This document shows, piece after piece, positions 46,919 through 56,300 of a stretch of DNA of 64,000 nucleotides. Made by a program: the position numbers and the translations under genes. Position 1 is the first letter of the stretch. Every line of letters begins with the position of its first letter. The stretch comes from Symbiodinium natans (Eukaryota > Sar > Dinophyceae > Suessiales > Symbiodiniaceae), in the NCBI GenBank assembly GCA_905221605.1, contig CAJNDS010002358.1, positions 407,074 to 471,073 of the forward strand, written 5' to 3'. The notes beneath the pieces are model-generated. The model saw only the letters and a program-made list of their open reading frames with translations, was not told where the DNA came from and made no database searches.

Positions 46919-47260
46919 ACATGCTGGGTAACGCTTGCTTGGGGTATAGATGGAAGAGAAAGGGGGAGGGAAGAGTTGCAGGATGTCATTCTGCTGCGCA
47001 GTATCACCTGGACTCGCTGCAGACTGGGCGCGCCTAGCGCGCGCGCGCGGGGGGGGGGTGGGGGGGGCGACTCCCCTTAAGCCCCGAAGAAGAAGAAGGA
47101 GAGCGAGAGCGAGAGCGAGAGCATGAGAGATGAGAGACTGATGAGAGAAATGAGCCAGAGAGAGATAGGTGAGAGAGAGATGAGAGAAACTATATTGCGA
47201 CTCTCGTGTCGTGCGCCACGTCCCTTTTGTTTGCTGTGTACGTGAGACGTGTTTGCATTC
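45126..47260. other. AT-rich intergenic region with simple repeats
   Basis: Contains poly-C 45409-45422, CTT runs 45455-45485, a 31-bp tandem duplication with near-palindromic ATGAGTTTAACTCAT (46188-46250), (GA)n at 46797-46917, a GC/G-rich knot at 47027-47070 and further GA words at 47085-47190. No gene supported. Confidence 0.6.
46797..47190. repeat. GA microsatellite clusters
   Basis: (GAGAGA)n interrupted by GATGG words, then GAGCGAGAGC and GATGAGAGA units. Antisense frames give Leu/Ser repeats. Confidence 0.85.
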
Positions 47261-47268
47261 GGTTCCAG

Positions 47269-47762
47269 GCACCTTCTCAGGGTTTTCAAGAGTACCTTCG
47301 CGACGTAGCAACACGAACTTGAGAGATGCTTGCAGATGTGTATTTCAGTACTGTTGGTTCTCTTGTTTTCGTTTGGCAGGGTTGGAGCTGGCAAGAAAGA
47401 GGATGTGGTAAGGCCGCGGGCTTATTGTGCCTGCTGAGCTCCTGCGGCTAGTTAATGTGCTGCATTAGTCAACCACTTGAACTATGAGCAACAAGGTACA
47501 CGTCAACAGGCACAAGAAAACTCGTGCAATTCGACTGGTGATGCGCATGCGGGGCGTTTTGAAGCTGTTGCTGAACACGCCCGTATTCCCAACGACAAGG
47601 TGCACTGTCGGAACTGTTCTCATCGGCTTTGGGCTTTGTATGTTGCATCAACTGTCAGGGCTGTGCACACGTCAGAGGTATGAAATGGTTGGGCAAAAGT
47701 CTGTGCGCTTTGTTGGCGTCGATGCCGAAGCGCAAGACGGCACGAAATCTGAAGAGGCCTGA
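47269..47762 (+). CDS. Unassigned multi-exon gene
   Basis: Blocks with good splice signals: about 47269-47320 (APSQGFQEYLRDVATRT after CGGTTCCAG), 47380-47407 (VGAGKKEDV, acceptor CGTTTGGCAG, donor GTAAGG), about 47480-47677 (YEQQGTRQQAQENSCNSTGD, AEHARIPNDKVHCRNC, donor GAG|GTATGA) and a last block ending 47762 (VDAEAQDGTKSEEA, TGA). Polar with an acidic C-terminus. No family recognised. Confidence 0.4.
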
Positions 47763-47882
47763 AGCGACCCATCGGTCCCAGTTGATGTACCATGTACATG
47801 CTCAGTTCAAGTTGTTTGTGTGTGTAAAGCTCTAAGGTCGGAACCGTGGGCCCTTAGTATGGTCCCTTACCCTTGCTTATAG

Positions 47883-47945
47883 GGATCCGATGTATGGGCC
47901 CTTCATAAAATGGGGTCCCCAAATTAAGGGCCCATACTTCGGACC
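47883..47945. repeat. Imperfect 20-bp inverted repeat
   Basis: Left arm GGATCCGATGTATGGGCCC (47883-47901) and right arm GGGCCCATACTTCGGACC (47928-47945) pair with one bulge and one mismatch around a ~26-nt loop. Could be a short foldback element or a regulatory hairpin. Confidence 0.75.
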
Positions 47946-48171
47946 CTGGAAAAGCACAACATCCTCACATTTCCTTTAATCCGTATCTCTCTCACCGTTT
48001 TTTGGAGGTGTCCTTCTCCGCCTTCCGTTTGAACCTGCACAGCAGCGACCAGCAGGTTTGGGTATCTTTTGTGACGAGACGCTTAAAGCTACTTTAGCCT
48101 TAGTTTTGACCAGGTTCGTCAGGTACCAAATGGTTTGCCTAGACTAGTGTGGATTACCCGCAACTGGTCAG

Positions 48172-50266
48172 GGCAAGTTCTTGGCTGTACTGCGTGATGC
48201 CGCTGATGGAGCAAAGGATTGAGGCCTTGCCACAGATCAAGTCATGCTGTTCGGGTCCGTGCGGGTTGCTGGCGTCTTGTGAGACTGCGGTGCACGTCTT
48301 TCCCAGCGCAGGACTTGCAGCACCACCCGTGACATTGCTTTACAGCGGCTCGAGGAAATAGGGTGAGTTGCGTTGCTCGAACAGCTGAAGATGGTCGAGC
48401 AGCACATCATACAACACGTGAGTTGAGTGTGGGTCTCGGTTTAAAGCTCACGTTTGCTTCACGTTGTCTTTGGGCTTCAGGATCAAGCACGCATGCACGC
48501 TCATTATCATAAGAATCTCAGGGGCTCTCGGGGGGGATCGTGTGATCCAGAGCCCATCACAGTGCAAGCGGAAGCTCATGGAAGCACTAGCTCGTCCGCA
48601 GACAGGCACAAAGCAACATTGATGCCACAGTGTTAAACACTATCCGGGCCATGACGGAGCAGCTACAGCAGGCCTTTCAAGTGAACCGATTCAGAGCTAA
48701 CGAACCACATGAACCTGCGCTGCACCCATTCTGGGCTTGTCCTTTCCCACCCCCTGAATTCCTCCTTGGCCTGCTTTTCGCCTATGTCCTGCCCATGTCC
48801 TGCCACTACCTTATGCGAAGAAGGTCGGCTGAACCAGTGGACCAAGCATCCCCCCGTCCTCCTTCCTGCCCCCCCCTCCTCACCCCCCCTCCCCTTCCCA
48901 CCCTCCCGTGCTCTCGCCCTCCCACCCTTCCCCCTTCTCGCCCTCGAAGGCCTCCCCCTTCTTTGGTGCTAAGTTATGTGCGATCGTCAGCATGTAGATT
49001 GACTTCCGGGTGCGACTGCGCGATTGCGCGAGTTCGTGAGGCCAAAACAGTGGTGCGGGACTTCGTGCTGGAAATGCGAATGGGCCGACGCATGATGGTG
49101 CTGTCGCCAAGTGGCCAGCTGAAGGCAACCACGTGCAGTTTGTCTGGAGACCTTTCGGTTTTCCGGATCACCCGAGCAAGCCAGGTAGCTTGTCAGAGAT
49201 GAGGGTACCATGCCATAGAACAAGCGTGATGGACGTTGCGTTGCGTTGATCGTAGATCGGCCGTACATCGGCGCATCAAGTTAATCAAGTTTGGCTACGC
49301 TCTTCAGCCAACGACGGCATTGTGACCATGGGTTGTGCTGTTTACATGCTCAAGGTGACGACAAGTACTCAGCAGCAATTCCTACAATTCCGACTTGCAA
49401 TTGCGACTTTTGCTACTATTATGATTGCAATTACAATCATGAATTCGTTCTATTTTTGCAAGAGATACACTTTCACAGTTATTGCTTGTATGTTTTTTCG
49501 TAGTAGTTTGACCATATGTATATTTCTTGCTATATTTGCTTCTAGTTTCCATTGCCACTGCTCCTTCTCTTACTGTGACTACGACGACGACTTTTACGAC
49601 ATCGACTCTGCGAGTTTACAAAAGTGCGCAGAAAGCAAAGAGGCATCACAGATCGGGCCAAGAACAATTCTTGGCAAAGACGAGAATGTGAGCTTGCTTT
49701 TCTCTCACATGCAGCCCATGTTCTTTCTTTACTTTCCATGAGCTGCAATCCGTTTAGTAGCGAACATGGAGAAGCACATAACAGTGCTAAACTGTCGTTT
49801 ATCACGCCGAGTAGAACCCAAACGCTGCAAGACCACACCGATCCCATCAAGCAAAGCGAACATTCCAAAGAGCGGTATGCCCATGACGTCGACAGCAGAC
49901 AGCATAGATGGCAGCTCGCTGCATTTCACGTTTACTATCTCGCGTGCTGGAGCTGAGGTCAGGCGTGTCTGGCTGAAGAACATAGCAGGTATTTTCGCTG
50001 GCCAAGAGCCGGAGGGCTTGAGCACTCCTTTGGATGACCTTTGCGCTACGATGATCATGAGACCTTCGGGCGAGATGATCACATTTCGCTTGGAGCACGT
50101 CAATGCGCGTGACACGTTTGTCATGTGCATGATGCTGTTTGCACAATCACAAGGTGCTGAAATAACTGGCTTACCTGGTGAAGCGCAAAGTGGCGATGAA
50201 GAAGATGGAGTAGAATTGGTGGTAGAAGAAGCTCAGCTTTCTTCCGCAATGGGATCGCATGCGTGA
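48172..50266 (+). CDS. Protein with dinoflagellate-type PH-like domain
   Basis: The C-terminal domain is secure: an exon ending at 49184 (start about 49006; VVRDFVLEMRMGRRMMVLSP, SGQLKATTCSLSGDLSVFRI) is joined by a GT-AG intron (49185-49957) to exon 49958-50266 (VRRVWLKNIAGIFAGQEPEG, LSTPLDDLCATMIMRPSGEM, NARDTFVMCMMLFAQSQGA). Stop TGA 50264. This is the split PH-like fold (G(R/K)...VL..G.L..C.CSL... then tPLDdLCaT...sGe.itFr...RDtFvmC) that I associate from memory with many dinoflagellate proteins. Upstream helical blocks that may belong to it: 48172-48216 (GKFLAVLRDAADGAK), about 48238-48290 (QVMLFGSVRVAGVL), about 48321-48362 (TTRDIALQRLEEI), about 48481-48522 (DQARMHAHYHKNLR) and 48602-48680 (IDATVLNTIRAMTEQLQQAF, donor GTGAAC). 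The C-terminal tail is acidic (GDEEDGVELVVEEAQ). Ligand and role unknown. Confidence 0.75.
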
Positions 50267-50489
50267 AAAAGTTGCGCTGCAAGGCCTACCGCAATATCTG
50301 GAGCAGCACGCATGTCAATCTCAAAAGCATCAGCCACGAACCTGCAGCCTTGAATCAAAGAAGGCATGGCAATTCCTCAATGACACATTGGATGTACAGA
50401 CGTATTCTTTGACATCCCTCATGTCGAGTGATCCTTTCGGGAAGAACATGGAAGAACAATGAGAAGCTACGTGAAGCCTGTGCCATGCC

Positions 50490-51508
50490 TTGGTTGCGGT
50501 GTGGGAGTGGTGTGCAACGAAATACATGAAATGCCGCCGCGGGCCATGTACTTGAAGGTCGAGTTCCACATGTGTGAGCTGTGGCTTCGAAGGAGCTGTC
50601 ACAGTTCAGCGAGTTTAAGCAGCTGAACTTCACAGCGTCACAGGTGAAGCAGGATGGCTTCAAGCACAGGTCCGCCGGCCGCCCGGTACATTCCAAGTTT
50701 GCCCGCGTCTCGCGCAATCGCAGGCTGCGTGACCAAGGCCATTCTTTCCCTTGTGCGGGCTGCCGGGACCAGGAGGCGTATCAGCTGTGATTTATGCATT
50801 GTTCTAGTGCGTTCGAAGTTTTACTGTTTTCATGTGGTGCTTTCTTTGGACAGGACTCGTTCCAGCACCTGTTGCCAGCATGCCCTCGCTGGCTGGAGTT
50901 CCACCAGGAGAGGCTCGACATTCTGCAACATGTTCATTGAATTGCAAGTCATCCGGGATTCTGCTTGGACCTTATGATGAACCTCACGAGTACGCGAACC
51001 ATCAAACAGTAGAACGTTCAGAAACATTCAGGCTTTCGGGCTGCCATCTATTCCAGCTGCTACAGAGGCCTGAACAAGTGTCAACTGCCGTAGTGGATGT
51101 GTGCTGTGGCTGCGCATTGAGGTGCTGCAGTACCAGTACCTCCAACATGCTCTTCCTGCGTGGGCCACTTACTTTACCCCATATCTTCTGCGCAACCTTC
51201 TTTCAAGGCATTTCCATGCGCAAGACATTCTAAGTAGACCGAATGTTGAGGTCTCTGCCGCAGCCCTTCCCTGTGCAGCCTCATCAGGAAGAGGCGGATC
51301 AAAAGGACGTCAAGCAAAGCATCAAGGCCTTTCAATGCCCTTGCAACTGTGTTTAGGTTGGCACTTTCTCAACATATCCGAAGAACCTCAGCTACAGCAG
51401 GAGTTGCAAGCTCGCTTCAAGTTGGATGATCGCATCGTTAGGCAGGCTCCTGCATGGCTTCAGCTTGCACAACTGCTGCTATTCTGCTACCTTCTCTTCC
51501 ACTGCTAG
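50490..51508 (+). CDS. Unassigned gene blocks ending in a hydrophobic C-terminus
   Basis: Coding-like stretches: about 50475-50570 (VKPVPCLGCGVGVVCNEIHE), 50581-50750 (SKELSQFSEFKQLNFTAS, GFKHRSAGRPVHSKFARVSR), about 51110-51230 (YLQHALPAWATYFTPYLL) and about 51360-51508 (FLNISEEPQLQQELQARFKL, then LQLAQLLLFCYLLFHC and TAG). The last segment could be a tail anchor. Its stop codon is the first TAG of the TTTAGGG array that follows. Grouping into one gene is tentative. Confidence 0.35.
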
Positions 51509-51602
51509 GGTTTAGGGTTTAGGGTTTAGGGCTTAGGGTTTAGGGCTTAGGGCTTAGGGTTCAGGGTTGAGGGTTTAGGGTTTAGGGTTTAGGGTTTAGG
51601 GT
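51506..51602 (+). repeat. Interstitial TTTAGGG array
   Basis: About 13 units of GTTTAGG with GCTTAGG and GTTCAGG variants; Arabidopsis-type telomere repeat, as used by dinoflagellates. It begins at the stop codon of the preceding frame. Confidence 0.95.
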
Positions 51603-53345
51603 GGAGGCAGAATGGCATGTTTTCATGATATTGGCTCATGTGTTTCAAATCTCATTTCCACAAGAATGATTATGGTGCGCCAACAAATTGGAGCCCACTC
51701 CCTGAAGGGACTTGGCTGGCCAGATGATGAAGAGACGGGACACCTCGCAAGAAGACATGCAAGCGATCTGGGAAATCCTCGCTGGTGCAAGGCTGCAGGG
51801 ATGTTTGGCTCCACCGTGTGGGCCGAATAGGTCTCGCTCAGATGCAAGCTTGATGTCTTCCTGCCAGGAATCCAGCTGGTTTGCTGCGTGTGAAAATCCG
51901 AGAGATGGTATCGTCCTCAATTGACCTCGGCTTTCGAGATGCTGCTTCCCTTCCGCCTTTACTGTTCCATCTTTTGCTGTGTGGCGCCAAACATGTACCT
52001 TCCAACGTGCTTGCCGGCGCTTTTTCCATGGTAGCGGAGCTGGGTTTCTGAACAGGGCCAGCGTCTGCTTGTGAAAGGAATTCTTAAACGCCTAAACGGG
52101 ATATCCAAGCCCCGAGCAGGCAGGCCAAGGCCAGCAACAGGGCACTGACGTTGCAAGCATGCAGCGAAGGAGCCCGATATGAATATGAGAGAGTTGCATT
52201 TGTGGGCATGGTCATCTGTGCCAAGCAACCCTGGACGTCAGAAATTCGACCATTGGATGAGCGAAGGGAGGGCTTGAAACCGAAAGGCAGTGAATGCTCA
52301 CACCCAAACTGAAGTGGATGAAGAAACGGGACGGCCAAAACGGCAAGCCCCTATCCACGCCCCCCCAGCAGTCAACGGATTTGGGAGTCACCACCCATCC
52401 AAACCCGCGGGTTAGCCCCGGAGCCGCGTTCCACCCATCCAGCCACGCGCGCGCGCTCGTCTTGTCTTTTGAGGAGAAGGCCCCAAACTTTGCTTTGTGG
52501 GGCAATGTACTTCTGCAACAGGGGCAGTCGAACAGCATCGGTCATGGCTAGTTGAACCAGTCCGCTCATTAGTCAGTGAAGACACGTCCGGACTGTTTTG
52601 TCAGAGGCCCCCAGGGGCGATCCAAGCAAGCTTTCTTTCGCATGTACATCTATCAAGTCATATTTTGCTGGTGCAAGCACCTCATGGATACATGATTCCT
52701 TATGCCATTCTATGCTTTCGAATAGAGCTTCTCAGCTTTCCTTCTTCTTTTCGCGTACGCTCCGTCAACTTGGCTCCATACTCTGTTTTGGTATAGCCTT
52801 CGCCTGTGTTTCATCTTCATCTTGGTGGTCCTTCATTAAGCCAAGTTATATTTAATGTTCGCTGGTCATATTGATACCGTAATCCTCGCTTTGCGTTCCT
52901 CCTGCGAAGTGCTGCTGCTGCTTCCTGCAAACTTGCAGGCGAATTCTTCTTTCGGCCCCATACTCTTTCCCTCATATTCCCTCCACACCTTACCAGGCAT
53001 GCTGATGCATCGTCCAGCCCAGGGCGCTCTGGATTTTTCGCGCTTAGGCTCATCACCACCCGGAATGTTGAGTTGTGGTCATCTAGTGCTGTACAGCGAT
53101 GGAGTTCTCAAACCGATAAGATTTCTGAGCAGCATGGGGCTTGTAATTGTATTATTAGAAATTCTACACACCGCAAGGCACCCCCAGCGAATCAAGGTAC
53201 CGGAAGGGTGTAACGATGTAACGTACTGTTTCCAGCGTCGAGCTCAGGAGGATGGGAAATTCCGCGGCACGCTGACCCCGGACAAAGACGTTGTTTCCTC
53301 TGCTCCCATTCACAAAGCCAACCTCGTCCTAATCTGTGGGGCACG
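51603..53345. other. No firmly supported gene
   Basis: Many overlapping frames on both strands and no motif. The plus-strand frame 52855-53403 is the longest, but lacks recognisable features except near its end, where another frame carries the exon at 53349. Confidence 0.4.
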
Positions 53346-53348
53346 GAG

Positions 53349-56300
53349 GTCGAGGAGCTTGCCAAGAAGTTCAACCTGGATACGCAGGACGGGACTCCCA
53401 TAACTAACCTCCCCCTCCGCCCCCGCCCCGGGTTTCCAACGTTTTTGCTACCCTATGAGGTCGTCTCTGCATGTTTTTACGTATTCTTACTTGTCGCTTT
53501 TGGTCCAACCGCTGGGTTGGCTGCGGTTGCTTCCCGGATTCCTTCCACCTGCCTCCTTCGGGCAGCGCTTCCATCGGTCGAGAAAGCAGGGATCCGATCA
53601 GAATCATCGCCTAAACTTCGCGAAAACATCTCGAGAACTTTTTCTACAAGACGGTGGCATCTCCAGGCACCGTATGCGCCGTTTAGGCTACTCAGTTTAC
53701 CCATTGCCATCCACAGCATCAGACAAGTAAAGTCGGCAGCTGGAGTGAGCAACATCATGGTGCTTTTTGGCAACACATTCGCAGGAATAATGAATAATCT
53801 TACTCTGCTGAGCTCGCCGCTTGAATTATTTTACTTCGAACATCGCCACCTTAAGGATTTGGATTGGGGGGGTTGGGCACTCCAGGGAGTCTCTGGGGTT
53901 GGGCACTCCAGGGTCTCTTGGGTTGGGCACTCCAGCGACACCAGGAGTCTCTGGGTTGGGCATTCCAGGAGTCCCTAAACTGGGCACTCCAGGAAAACTC
54001 TGCTCCATTCCAGACTCGAGGCATTGCAGGGAGACTCTGGGGTTGCTTAGGAGTCTCTGGGTTGGGCACTCTAGGCTCACGGACCGAGACAGTCAGTTGT
54101 TTCAGAACTTAACGGTGAAAAAGCCTCGACGGACCGAGAGACTCACAGAGTCAGCTGTTTCATTAACGGTAAAAACCCTCGATCAACCTCGATCAACCCT
54201 CAAGCTAAAAGTTAAGCCCTAAACCCTCGTATTTTCGGGAAGTTGACTTCCTGGAAGCTGAAAACAATTCAAATCGCATTTTCCAGGCAGGAAAAGTTGA
54301 TTTTGATGGTTTTGGGCCGCAAGTCGGTGTTCACGGACCGAGAGTCAGCTGTTTCATTAATTAACGGTAAAAATCCCTCGATCAACCCTCAAGCTCAAAG
54401 TTAAGGCCTAAACGCTCGTGTTTTCGATAATGTGACTTCCTGTAGGCTGCAAACAGCTCGAAATCTTTTCCAGGCAGGAAAAGTTGATTTTAATGGTTTT
54501 TGGGCCGCAATTCGGTGCGCGCGGACCGAGAGTCAGCTGTTTGCTGACGATCAACCCTCAAGCTAAAAGTTAAGGCCTTAACCCTCGTATTTTCGGGAAT
54601 TTGACTTACTGGAAAACAACTCAAAATCGCATTTTCCAGGGAGGAAAAGTTGATTTTGATGGTTTTTGGGCCACAATTCGTTGTTCGCGGACCGAGCGTC
54701 AACTGTTTCATTAAGTAACGGTAAAAAACCCTCGATCAACCCTCAAGCTAAAAGTTTAGGCCTAAACGCTCGTGTTTTCGAGAATGTGACTTCCTGAAGG
54801 CTGAAACTCAGAGTCGCATTTTCCAGGCAGGAAAAGTTGATTTTAATGGTTTTTGGGCCGCAGTTCGGTGCGCGCGGACCGAGAGTCAGCTGTTTGCTGA
54901 CGATCAACCCTCAAGCTAAAAGTTAAGGCCTTAACCCTCGTATTTTCGGGAATTTGACTTACTGGAAAACAACTCAAAATCGCATTTTCCAGGGAGGAAA
55001 AGTTGATTTTGATGGTTTTTGGGCCACAATTCGTTGTTCGCGGACCGAGCGTCAACTGTTTCATTAAGTAACGGTAAAAAACCCTCGATCAACCCTCAAG
55101 CTAAAAGTTTAGGCCTAAACGCTCGTGTTTTCGAGAATGTGACTTCCTGAAGGCTGAAACTCAGAGTCGCATTTTCCAGGCAGGAAAAGTTGATTTTAAT
55201 GGTTTTTGGGCCGCAATTCGGTGCGCGCGGACCGAGAGTCAGCTGTTTCATTTTAACGGTAAAAAACCCTCGATCAACCCTCAAGCTAAAAGTTAAGCCT
55301 TAAACCTTCGTATTTTCGGGAATTTGGCAGGAAAAGTTGATTTTGATGTTTTTTGGGCCGCAATTCGGTGTTCACAGACCGAGAGTCAGCTGTTTCAAAA
55401 AATGTAAAAAAAACCCTCGATCAACCCTCCAGCTCAAAGCTAAGCCCTACTCAAAATCGCATCTTCCAGACAGGAAAAGTTGATTTGGATGGTTTTGGGC
55501 CGCAATTCGGTGTTCACGGACCAAGAGACTCAGAGAGTCAGCTGTTGCATAAATTAACGTTAAAAAACCCTCGATCAACCCTCGTGGTGGTGGTGGTTCG
55601 TGGTGGTTGTCCGCGTGGTGGTGGTCCGTGTGGTGGTCCCGTGGTGGTGGTCCGTGTGGTGGTCCCGTGGTGGTGCCTGTGGTGGTGGTCCCGTGGTGGT
55701 CCCGGCCCGCGGCGTCCGTGGTGGTGGTCCGTGCTGGTGGTCCGTGGTAGTGGTCCCTGGTGGTGGTCCCTGGTCGTGGTCTTGTGGTGGTGGTGGTGGT
55801 GGTGGTGGTGGTGGTGGTGGAACCTGTTGGTGGTGGTGGAACCTGGTGGTGTGGTACCTGGTGGGGTGGTGGTATCTGGTGGCGGTGGTGGTGAAGTCTG
55901 AAGGCCGTGGTGGTGGTGGTGGTGGTGGTGGTGGTGGTGGTGGTGGTGGTGGTGGTGGTGGTGGTGGGGGTGGTGGTGGTGGTGGTGGCGGTGCGCTGGT
56001 GGTGGCGGTGCCTGGGTGGTGGTGGGGTGGTGGTGGTGGTGGTGGTGTGGTGGGGTGGTGGTGGTGGTGGTGGTGGTGGTTGGTGGTGGGTGGTGCGTGG
56101 GGGGGGTGTTGGTGGTGGTGGTGGTGGTGGTGGTGGTGGTGGTGGTGTTGGTGGTGTTGGTGGTGGTTGGTGGTGTGTGGTGGGGTGGTGGGTGGAAACC
56201 TGGGTGGTGGTGGAATGGTGGTGTGGTACCTGGTGGGGTGGTGGTATCTGGTGGCGGTGGTGGTGAAGGCTGAAGGCCGTGGTGGTGGTGTGGTGTGGTG

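Noticed and set aside
48630-49202. A single 190-codon ORF as one exon
   Set aside because: Its middle is a C/T-rich low-complexity intron-like stretch (48845-48965); only the first ~50 bp and the last ~180 bp are coding-like and belong to separate exons.
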